32,026 nucleotides of DNA from Pseudomonadota bacterium (GTDB lineage Bacteria > Pseudomonadota > Gammaproteobacteria > JAKAQQ01), in assembly GCA_021828045.1 (NCBI GenBank), contig JAKATI010000012.1, positions 1-32,026 on the forward strand, given 5' to 3'. Shown here one piece after another: positions 10,549 to 18,101 of the stretch. The translations under genes and the position numbers were made by a program. Under the pieces are notes generated by a model, which was not told the origin of the DNA, did no database searches, and worked only from the letters and a program-made list of their open reading frames with translations. How positions within the stretch are numbered: the first letter of the stretch is position 1; each line of letters opens with the position of its first letter.

Positions 10549-12114
10549 TCATGCCTCCCTGGATTCTTGGGCATCCGTTCCGAACCAGTGGGCACGGGCC
10601 GCCATGATGAGGCGTCCGGCCGCTTCCCGGTCGAGCCCCTCGAGACCCTCGAGGTCGTCGACGGCGAGCTCGGCCAAAGCATCCCGGCTCGCGATGCCCC
10701 GCTGGACCAGTCGTCCCGCGAGCACCGCATCGATCCCGGGAACCGAGAGGAGATCCGAGGCCTCGACCGCACTTTCCCGCGTTTCCTCGCTGGCGATGGC
10801 CTGCGTCAGGAGCAGGTCGCGGGCCCGGCCCCGGAGCTGTTCGACCAGTTCCTCGTCGAACTCGGGAATCGAACGCAACTCACCGATCGGAACGTACGCC
10901 ACTTCCTCGACCGAGGAGAAGCCGGCCTGGGCCAGGAGACCCGCTACCTCGTCATCGATGTTGAGCTGTTCGACAAACAGGCGCCGGGCAGTCTCCAGTT
11001 CCGACTGCTTTTTCTCGAGCGCCTGCGTTTCGGTCAGGATGTTGAGCGACCAGCCGGTGAGCTGGCTGGCCAGCCGGACATTCTGCCCGCCGCGGCCGAT
11101 GGCCTGGGACAGGCGGTTCTCATCCACGGCGATATCCATGCTGTGGGAATCCTCGTCCAGGGTGATCGAGCGCACCTCGGCCGGTGACATGGCGTTGATG
11201 ACGAACTGGGCCGGGGAGTCGTCCCACTGGACGATATCGATCCGCTCACCGGCGAGTTCGTTGGAAACCGCCTGGACCCGGGCCCCGCGCATGCCCACAC
11301 AGGCCCCCACGGCATCGACCCGGCTGTCCCGGCTCAAAACCGCGATCTTGGCCCGCTGTCCCGGATCGCGGGCTGCCCCCTTGATCTCGATCAGTCCCTG
11401 GCCGATTTCCGGCACCTCGAGCTTGAACAGCTCGATCAAAAGCTCGGGAGCGACGCGGCTCACCAGGAGAAGCGGACCGCGCGTGTCGGTGTTGAGCGCC
11501 CGCAGGTAACCGCGCAGGCGATCCCCCGGCCGCGGAACCTCGCGTGGAATCGTCTCGTCGCGGAGGATCACGGCTTCCGCCCCGGAAGAGAGCTCAATGT
11601 AGATATTGCCCCGTTCGACCCGCTTGACGGTACCCGAGACCAGTTGCCCGACCCGGTCCCGATAGGCCTCAATCACCTGGATCCGCTCCGCCTCGCGCAC
11701 CTTCTGCACGATCACCTGTTTGGCCACCTGGGCGGCAATGCGGCCGAAGGGAATGGAAGGCAATGGCTCCTCGATGAACCCGCCGATCGCAACTTCGGGA
11801 TCGCGTTCACGGGCCTGGGCGAGGCGGATCTGGCGCTCCGGGTCGAAGGGTTCACCCTCTGCTTCTGCTTCCTCCTCCTCTTCCTCCACCTCCGTCTCGG
11901 CCCCGACCGGCTCGTCGCCCACAACCTGCCAGCGTCGGTAGGTTTCGTAGTCACCACTCGTCCGGTTGATGGCCACCCGGGCATCGATGCGATCCCCGTG
12001 ACGCTTGCGCGTCGCCGAAGCCAAAGCCGCCTCCAGTGCCTCGAAGATGGTCCCCGGGTCAACCCCCCGCTCGCTGGCGACGGAATCGACGACCGCCAAA
12101 ATCTCTTTCCCCAT
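10549..12114 (-). CDS. nusA: Transcription termination/antitermination protein NusA
   Basis: MGKEILAVVDSVASERGVDPGTIFEALEAALASATRKR, S1 and KH regions (GACVGMRGARVQAVSNELAGERIDIVQW), C-terminal acidic repeats. ORF track start 12126; ATG 12114 preferred. Confidence 0.97.
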   Translation of the reverse strand: MGKEILAVVDSVASERGVDPGTIFEALEAALASATRKRHGDRIDARVAINRTSGDYETYRRWQVVGDEPVGAETEVEEEEEEAEAEGEPFDPERQIRLAQARERDPEVAIGGFIEEPLPSIPFGRIAAQVAKQVIVQKVREAERIQVIEAYRDRVGQLVSGTVKRVERGNIYIELSSGAEAVILRDETIPREVPRPGDRLRGYLRALNTDTRGPLLLVSRVAPELLIELFKLEVPEIGQGLIEIKGAARDPGQRAKIAVLSRDSRVDAVGACVGMRGARVQAVSNELAGERIDIVQWDDSPAQFVINAMSPAEVRSITLDEDSHSMDIAVDENRLSQAIGRGGQNVRLASQLTGWSLNILTETQALEKKQSELETARRLFVEQLNIDDEVAGLLAQAGFSSVEEVAYVPIGELRSIPEFDEELVEQLRGRARDLLLTQAIASEETRESAVEASDLLSVPGIDAVLAGRLVQRGIASRDALAELAVDDLEGLEGLDREAAGRLIMAARAHWFGTDAQESREA

Positions 12115-12132
12115 GACGAACCTCACTCCCCG

Positions 12133-12594
12133 TTAAGTCGCTACCAAACGCGCCTTGCCGATCTGCTTCCAGGGAACCTTGAAGGAGACGCCTTCCGCCT
12201 CGATCTCGATACCCTCTTCACCCGCGGCCACGAGGCGTCCCGTCAGGCGGGCACGCCCTTCCCACAAGCCGTCAAACCGCAACCGCACCTTCTGTCCCAC
12301 CACCTCTTCGAAGTCCCCCCGTCTCCGGAGCGGCCGGTCCGGACCGGGGGAGGAGACCTCGAGGCGATAGGGATGCCGGATGGGATCCTCGACATCCAAA
12401 AGCCCGGTCACCGCACGGCTCACCGCCTCGCAGTCATCGAGCCCGACCGCAGCCTTCCCGGGACGGTCGATATAGAGCCTCACGACCCCCCCTGTCCGGG
12501 TCAGACCGAGCTCGATTTCGAGGAGGTCATATCCCAGGGCCTGGACTTCCGGCTCGAGCAGCCGGAGCAGACTCTCGTATTGGGCCTGAGCCAT
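12133..12594 (-). CDS. rimP: Ribosome maturation factor RimP
   Basis: MAQAQYESLLRLLEPEVQALGYDLLEIELG...VRLYIDRPGKAAVGLDDCEAVSRAVTGLLDVEDPIRHPYRLEVSSPGPDRPLRRRGDFEEVVGQKVRL; ATG at 12594 rather than 12717. Confidence 0.95.
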   Translation of the reverse strand: MAQAQYESLLRLLEPEVQALGYDLLEIELGLTRTGGVVRLYIDRPGKAAVGLDDCEAVSRAVTGLLDVEDPIRHPYRLEVSSPGPDRPLRRRGDFEEVVGQKVRLRFDGLWEGRARLTGRLVAAGEEGIEIEAEGVSFKVPWKQIGKARLVAT

Positions 12595-12613
12595 GCCACC
12601 TCCCCCTATCCAC

Positions 12614-12639
12614 AAAAACAAAAGGGGCCAAAGCCCCTT
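12614..12639 (-). terminator. Intrinsic terminator-like hairpin in rimP leader (candidate attenuator)
   Basis: Minus strand AAGGGGC-TTTG-GCCCCTT followed by TTGTTTTTG; 7-bp stem, 4-nt loop, U-rich tract. Confidence 0.75.
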
Positions 12640-12723
12640 GTCTCCAGATCGCGATGGGTTCCTTCCGGCTTTGGGACGCACCCCGGCTCGGGGTACGGTT
12701 GCGGGCTTCCTGCTCAAGAGCGC

Positions 12724-12752
12724 ATTCTAAACCCAAAACGGCCCCCGTTCAA
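12724..12752 (-). promoter_or_regulatory. Candidate sigma70 promoter for rimP operon, overlapping 3' end of nadB
   Basis: Minus strand TTGAAC - 17 nt - TAGAAT. Confidence 0.65.
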
Positions 12753-14311
12753 TCCGCAGAGAGACTCCGGGCATCCTGCCCGTCCCCCGCCGCCCCCCCG
12801 CGTGTCGCCGGGGCTCGCTCCACCTTCAGGAAACCATGGGTACGATCCTGTCTCAAGTGGCCGAATCCATGCTCCCGGGGTTCCGGCCAATCGCTCCGGT
12901 AGTGGCTCCCCCGGCTTTCCTCGCGCCACAGGGCAGCCCGGATCCAGAGCCAGGCCAGACGGGCCTCGGTCGCCCCCGAGCTCCGCTCCTCCACGACGGC
13001 CCGGATCTCTTCGAGTCCGCTCTCCAAGGACTCGCGGTTCCGGATCACGCCCAGGCTCCGGGCCAGGATGCCCGGCAGCCTCCCCCAGGTGGGCGCGGAT
13101 CCTGTCCGGGGTCCGGTCTCGTGCCGGAGAGGGGGGAGCGGGGACGCCGCGATGGAGGCGGCAACCGCCCGCGCACAGACCACCGCCTCGAGAAGGGAGT
13201 TGCTGGCCAGGCGGTTTGCCCCATGGAGTCCGGTCGAGGCCGTCTCCCCCACCGCCCAGAGGCCGGGCCGGCTGCTCCGGCCCTCGCGATCGACCGCAAT
13301 CCCGCCCATGTGGTAGTGGACCGCCGGCGTGACGGGCAGGAGATCGCGGGCCGGATCCAGCCCATGGGCACGACAGATCGCATCGATCTTGGGAAAGCGG
13401 ATGGCGAAGGCGTCTCCCGGATGCCTCCGCGCGTCGAGAAAAATCCGGTGCCCGGCCTTTTGATGCTGCCAGATCGCCCGCGCGACCCGGTCGCGGGGAG
13501 CCAGTTCCGCCCCCGGCAGATCGGCTGCAAAACGCTCGCCCGCCTCATCGACGAGGCATGCGCCCTCCCCCCGCACGGCTTCACTGATGAGAGGGAGAGG
13601 ATGCTGGCCGGTCGCGAGCGCGGTCGGATGGTACTGGATGAATTCGAGATCCACGAGCTCCGCGCCTGCCTCAAGCGCCAACAGCAGCCCCTGGCCGCGG
13701 GCGCTCAGCGGATTGGTCGTCTGTTCGAACAGTCCCCCGACTCCCCCCGTGGCCAGCACGATGGCCCGGGCCGGGAAGCAATCGCTCCCTCCCGGCCGTT
13801 CGCAGACCACCCCGGAAAGACCCGCCTCATCCTCGAGCAGACCGACCGCCTGGGCTCCCTCGATCCGCTCGATCGCAGGTTCCGCGAGAACCCGGCGGAC
13901 GAGTGTCTCCATGAGGCTCTGACCGGTTGCATCGCCCCGGGCGTGGACGATCCGGCGGCGGCCATGTCCCCCTTCGAGACCGAGGTCCAGCCGCCCTTGG
14001 GCATCCCGGTCGAAGGGCACCCCCCAGGAGGCGAGCTGTTCGATCGCCCAGGGCCCCTCCTGGGTGATCTCCCGGACCACGGCCGGATCGCACAGGCCGG
14101 CTCCCGCCCTGATCGTGTCCTCGGCGTGCAAGCGGGGCTCGTCGTCGGCACCCACGGCGGCTGCAATCCCGCCTTGTGCCCACAGGCTGGATCCATCGGT
14201 TCCGAGCGGCGTCCGGACCACCAGGCGCACGGGATGCGGGGCAAGACAGAGGGCGGTCGCGAGTCCCGCGATCCCTCCTCCGATGATGGTCGGCTTGGGT
14301 TTCCGGCTCAA
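12749..14311 (-). CDS. nadB: L-aspartate oxidase
   Basis: PTIIGGGIAGLATALCL FAD motif, SSLWAQGGIAAAV, EFIQYHPTAL, HYHMGGIAVD, GLHGANRLASNSLLEAVV. TTG start overlaps nadA TGA. Confidence 0.95.
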   Translation of the reverse strand: MSRKPKPTIIGGGIAGLATALCLAPHPVRLVVRTPLGTDGSSLWAQGGIAAAVGADDEPRLHAEDTIRAGAGLCDPAVVREITQEGPWAIEQLASWGVPFDRDAQGRLDLGLEGGHGRRRIVHARGDATGQSLMETLVRRVLAEPAIERIEGAQAVGLLEDEAGLSGVVCERPGGSDCFPARAIVLATGGVGGLFEQTTNPLSARGQGLLLALEAGAELVDLEFIQYHPTALATGQHPLPLISEAVRGEGACLVDEAGERFAADLPGAELAPRDRVARAIWQHQKAGHRIFLDARRHPGDAFAIRFPKIDAICRAHGLDPARDLLPVTPAVHYHMGGIAVDREGRSSRPGLWAVGETASTGLHGANRLASNSLLEAVVCARAVAASIAASPLPPLRHETGPRTGSAPTWGRLPGILARSLGVIRNRESLESGLEEIRAVVEERSSGATEARLAWLWIRAALWREESRGSHYRSDWPEPREHGFGHLRQDRTHGFLKVERAPATRGGAAGDGQDARSLSAD

Positions 14312-15291
14312 AGCGCGAGCATCCGCTCGACCGCGCGCCGGGCCCGACCGGCCACGGTCTCATCGATCGTGACCTCGTGCTCGAGCGATTCAAGGGAGCG
14401 GCGCAGCTTGGCCAGCGTGATGCGCTTCATGTAGGGGCAGAGGTTGCACGGCCGGATGAAACGAACTTCCGGGTGGTCGACCGTGATGTTGTCGCTCATC
14501 GAGCATTCGGTGAGCAGGGCGACGGAGTCCGGGTGATGGCGATCGATATACTCGGACATGGCCGTCGTCGACCCGGAGAAATCTGCCTCCGCGACCACTT
14601 CGGGCCGGCATTCGGGATGGGCCAGGACCTGGAGACCCGGATGTTCCTTCCGCAGTTCCTGGACGGCCTCCAGGCCGAAGCGCTCGTGCACGATGCAGCG
14701 TCCCTCCCAGGCAATGACCTCGACCGGAGTTTGTCGCGCCACGTTGGCCGCGAGATAACGGTCCGGGATCAGAAGGACCCGTGGCACCCCCAACGATTCG
14801 ACGACCCGGACGGCATTGCTCGAGGTGCAACAGACATCGGATTCCGCCTTGACGTCGGCCGAGGTATTGACGTAGGTCACGACCGGGACTCCGGGATGGG
14901 CCTCGCGCAGCGCACGAACATCCTCGGGCGTGATCGATTCCGCAAGCGAGCAGCCGGCATCCCGGTCCGGGATGAGCACCTGCCGGTCCGGATTGAGCAG
15001 CTTGGCCGTTTCCGCCATGAAGTAGACCCCGGCCATCACGATGACATCGGCCTCAAGGCGCTTGGCCTCCCGGGCCAGGTGAAGGCTGTCCCCCACCACG
15101 TCCGCCACGCAGTGGTAGATCTCGGGGGTCTGGTAGTTATGGGCCAAGATCACGGCATGACGCGACCGCTTGAGCTCGGAGATTGCCTCGACCTCGTCGG
15201 CAAAAACCGGCCATTCGACGGCCGGGATGAATGGCCTCACCCGTTCGTAGAGAGCATCCGTCCGCCGGGCGGAAACCTCGGGCATGTGCAT
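14308..15291 (-). CDS. nadA: Quinolinate synthase A
   Basis: HAVILAHNYQTPEIYHCVADVVGDSLHLAREA, VTYVNTSADVKAESDVCCTSSNA, FIRPCNLCPYMKRITL. ATG 15291 preferred over 15345, which would make the palindrome coding. Confidence 0.95.
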   Translation of the reverse strand: MHMPEVSARRTDALYERVRPFIPAVEWPVFADEVEAISELKRSRHAVILAHNYQTPEIYHCVADVVGDSLHLAREAKRLEADVIVMAGVYFMAETAKLLNPDRQVLIPDRDAGCSLAESITPEDVRALREAHPGVPVVTYVNTSADVKAESDVCCTSSNAVRVVESLGVPRVLLIPDRYLAANVARQTPVEVIAWEGRCIVHERFGLEAVQELRKEHPGLQVLAHPECRPEVVAEADFSGSTTAMSEYIDRHHPDSVALLTECSMSDNITVDHPEVRFIRPCNLCPYMKRITLAKLRRSLESLEHEVTIDETVAGRARRAVERMLAL

Positions 15292-15306
15292 GACCCCACC
15301 CCACTT

Positions 15307-15323
15307 ATGCTCACAATGAGCAT
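15307..15323. promoter_or_regulatory. 17-bp perfect palindrome upstream of nadA, candidate NadQ operator
   Basis: ATGCTCA-CAA-TGAGCAT, 16 bp upstream of nadA ATG (15291). Confidence 0.6.
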
Positions 15324-15386
15324 TAAAGGACCGAAAACAAGGCATGGTCCGGACGCGTTCATGCTAGCGCAGGGCAACCCGGAGCG

Positions 15387-16343
15387 TCAAATCCTCCCCC
15401 TGGCCTGGGGCAGCCTGGCTCCACCCGGGGCCTGTTCCAGGAGGACCTCGCGCCGGAAGCGGTAACGGCGTGCCGGCCGGCCGCCGGTCCGGACCTCGAT
15501 CGCCCCGGTCGGTTCGACCAATTTCTGCTGGACCATCAGGCGCCGGAAGTTCTGCTTGTGCAAGCGAAGACCCGCAATTGCCTCGACCGCCTGTTGCAGT
15601 TCGAGGTAGGTGAAGGTGGCAGGCAAAAGTTCGAAAACGACCGGCCGGTACTTGATCTTGGCCCGCAGGCGGGTGATCGCCGTGGCAAGAATGCGCCTGT
15701 GGTCCTGGACCATGGCCTCCCCGGTGGGAGGGTCGTCCCGACCTGGCTCCGCCCCCGGGCTCCGTCGCTGTGCCTCGGCAATCAGGCCCGCTTCGTAGAG
15801 GAGTTCATAGCGTTGCAGCACCCATTCCTCGTTCCAGGCCAGTCCCCCGGCCCCGAAGGCATGGCGGTAGCGGCGGCGCCGCTCGCGGCGCCCGGGTGCC
15901 CCCGACGCCCGCGTGGCCCAGCCTTCGAGTGCCCCGAGGATCGGGCCGAGAACGGGAGGGGGGCCCTGCCGGTGATCCTCCCAGGGAAAATATCGGTACC
16001 AGCTCCACCATCCCACCCCGGGTTCGGGGTCCCTCCGGGATTCGAGCGTGAGGGCGAGGTAGCCGACCGAAATCACCCGCCTCGGTCCCGAACTCTCGAG
16101 ACGATCCCGGTCCGCAAAGGTATAGAGTTGCTCGATGTGTCCGAGCGGATGATGCGTCTGGCGCTCGACCCAGGACCGCACGCCTGCCTGGAGCGAGCGA
16201 TGCGCCGACTCGAACGGTCCCGAAGGCAGGCTGTTTCCCGTCTCCAGGGTGAGGACCCGGGGCATGCGGGCCGTGACCGCCGCCACGACGGCGATCAGCT
16301 CGGCGTCGAGGGGCATGGTCGTGGACGCCATCTCCTGGTTCAT
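15387..16343 (-). CDS. nadQ: NadQ-like (COG4111-type) Nudix-related transcriptional regulator of NAD biosynthesis
   Basis: AELIAVVAAVTARMPRVLTLETGNSLPSGPFESAHRSLQAGVRSWVERQTHHPLGHIEQLYTFADRDR...VISVGYLALT plus C-terminal FELLPATFTYLELQQAVEAIAGLRLHKQNFRRLMVQQKLVEPTG; upstream of nadA-nadB. Start chosen at ATG 16343. Confidence 0.75.
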   Translation of the reverse strand: MNQEMASTTMPLDAELIAVVAAVTARMPRVLTLETGNSLPSGPFESAHRSLQAGVRSWVERQTHHPLGHIEQLYTFADRDRLESSGPRRVISVGYLALTLESRRDPEPGVGWWSWYRYFPWEDHRQGPPPVLGPILGALEGWATRASGAPGRRERRRRYRHAFGAGGLAWNEEWVLQRYELLYEAGLIAEAQRRSPGAEPGRDDPPTGEAMVQDHRRILATAITRLRAKIKYRPVVFELLPATFTYLELQQAVEAIAGLRLHKQNFRRLMVQQKLVEPTGAIEVRTGGRPARRYRFRREVLLEQAPGGARLPQARGRI

Positions 16344-16419
16344 CCCACCCACCGCGCGGGGATCCCCCCGGCCGTGGCCGGATCGGTCGGTTCCGGTTCC
16401 ATCGCTTTCATGGTTCCAT

Positions 16420-16478
16420 GTTAGCATCCGGCCGGAGCACGGAAAGCCCGATTGACAGTCCACCCCCGGCATGCTAAC
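16420..16478. repeat. Inverted 8-bp repeats GTTAGCAT...ATGCTAAC in divergent nadQ/mbfA intergenic region
   Basis: GTTAGCAT 16420-16427 and ATGCTAAC 16471-16478; the right copy overlaps the -10 position of a TTGACA (16452-16457) plus-strand promoter candidate. Confidence 0.45.
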
Positions 16479-16513
16479 TCTATGGAAAATGCCCCGGACC
16501 AGGCTGGATTTTC

Positions 16514-17521
16514 ATGAAGCGCGATCTTTTCTCTCCTGCTCTCTGGTACCGCCGGGGGAATGCGGAACTGGACTTTGCGAACCTCACGGAGCAGCAGATT
16601 CTCGCGCTCGCGGTCTCGCTTGAGGAGGATGATGCCCGGATCTACGAACAGTATGCCGATGCCCTTCGCGAGCACTATCCGGAAAGCGCCCGGATGTTCA
16701 CGGCCATGGCGCAGGAGGAACACCAGCACCGAAACCGCCTGATTGAGGTCTACCAGGCCAAGTTCGGCGACCGTATCCCCCTGGTCCGGCGCCAGGACGT
16801 GCGCGGTTTCATCGAGCGCAAGCCCGTCTGGCTCATCCAGCCCCTGGACATCGAAAAGATCCGGCGCCAGGCGGAAATGATGGAAAACGAGTCCGCGAGC
16901 TTCTACGCCGAGGCCGCCCACCGCAGCCGTGACGCCACGATCCGGAAGCTGCTCGGTGATCTGGCGGCCGAGGAGAACATCCACGAAAGCAAGGCGGAAT
17001 CCCTGGAAACCGAGCTGATCACCGACTCGGTCCAGAACCGCGACCGGGAGACCCACCGGCGCCAGATGCTGCTCCAGGTGATCCAGCCCGGGCTGGCCGG
17101 CCTCATGGACGGCTCGGTCTCGACCCTGGCACCGATCTTTGCGGCGGCCTTCGCCACCCACAGCACGGCAAGCACCTTCCTCGTGGGCCTGGCCGCGGCC
17201 ATCGGGGCCGGCATTAGCATGGCCTTTGCCGAGGCCCTGTCGGACACGGGTCTCATCACCGGACGCGGCAATCCCTGGTGGCGGGGTGCGGTCACGGGCG
17301 GAATGACCACCCTGGGCGGGTTGTTCCACAGCCTGCCCTTCCTGATTCCCTCCTTCCATATGGCACTCACCGTGGCCGTGATCGTGGTCGCGATCGAACT
17401 GGCCGCCATCGCCTGGATCCGCAAACGCTACATGGACACGCCTTTCCTTTCGGCGGTCTTCCAGGTGGTCGTGGGCGGGGTTTTGGTCTTTTTGGCCGGC
17501 ATCCTGATCGGCAGCGCCTGA
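16514..17521 (+). CDS. Ferritin-like/rubrerythrin plus VIT1/CCC1 fusion membrane protein (MbfA type, probable iron exporter)
   Basis: N-terminal EEDDARIYEQYADALREHYPESARMFTAMAQEEHQHRNRLIEVY and EMMENESASFYAEAA...LAAEENIHESKAESLE diiron motifs; C-terminal PGLAGLMDGSVSTLAPIFAAAFATHSTASTFLVGLAAAIGAGISMAFAEALSD VIT domain. Confidence 0.9.
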   Translation: MKRDLFSPALWYRRGNAELDFANLTEQQILALAVSLEEDDARIYEQYADALREHYPESARMFTAMAQEEHQHRNRLIEVYQAKFGDRIPLVRRQDVRGFIERKPVWLIQPLDIEKIRRQAEMMENESASFYAEAAHRSRDATIRKLLGDLAAEENIHESKAESLETELITDSVQNRDRETHRRQMLLQVIQPGLAGLMDGSVSTLAPIFAAAFATHSTASTFLVGLAAAIGAGISMAFAEALSDTGLITGRGNPWWRGAVTGGMTTLGGLFHSLPFLIPSFHMALTVAVIVVAIELAAIAWIRKRYMDTPFLSAVFQVVVGGVLVFLAGILIGSA

Positions 17522-17543
17522 ACGGACGCTCCCGCGGCCGGGT

Positions 17544-18089
17544 TCAGGCCGCCGGAAGCCGCAGGAGGCGGTCCTTGATCTCGACCACCTTCACCCAGTA
17601 AAGGATCCAGAGGACGAGGGCCGCCACCCAGGCGAGACCGAAAAAGAACGGGACGATCCCGCAGATCCAGAGGATGGACATGGCGAGCCCCAGGGCGTAA
17701 CCACAGTCCCCGCAGTCCTGGAGTCCGCGTTCCTCCGCCTCCCGTTTGAGCGACTGCGACACCTGGAGGACGATCACGAAATTCCAGGCGAGATTGAAAA
17801 ACGGGATGAGGTCGAGCCAGACGAGTCCCGGAGCAAGGGTCCGGTTCTTCGGCGCCACACTCCGCAGCACACCCTGCAGGCTGACCAGAAAGAAGATCAG
17901 CGGAACGTACCAGGCCGCCGTCAGGAAGAAAAGGAAGGCCAAGGCGAAAAACAGGAGGTTCCCGATCACGGCACCGGCAGTCATGCCGGCCAGGAGGGCA
18001 TGCATCAGGCCGGGGAAATGGGACATCCACCGGCCGTGGTGGGCCATCGACCATCCGGTCCGCCAATCCGACTCCGTGAGGATCGGCAT
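17544..18089 (-). CDS. Multi-pass membrane protein, uncharacterised (paralogue of 20826-21266)
   Basis: LAPGLVWLDLIPFFNLAWNFVIVLQVSQSLKREAEERGLQDCGDCGYALGLAMSILWICGIVPFFFGLAWVAALVLWILYWVKV. Confidence 0.8.
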   Translation of the reverse strand: MPILTESDWRTGWSMAHHGRWMSHFPGLMHALLAGMTAGAVIGNLLFFALAFLFFLTAAWYVPLIFFLVSLQGVLRSVAPKNRTLAPGLVWLDLIPFFNLAWNFVIVLQVSQSLKREAEERGLQDCGDCGYALGLAMSILWICGIVPFFFGLAWVAALVLWILYWVKVVEIKDRLLRLPAA

Positions 18090-18101
18090 CTTAGCGCCCC
18101 A

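Noticed and set aside
8281-11187. 968-aa plus-strand ORF
   Set aside because: Fully antisense to infB and nusA, which have clear family motifs; low-complexity His/Asp/Gly/Leu composition typical of GC-rich shadow ORFs.
12595-12748. tRNA upstream of rimP (as metY in E. coli)
   Set aside because: No cloverleaf, no TTCGANTC T-loop; the sequence is explained by a leader with terminator.
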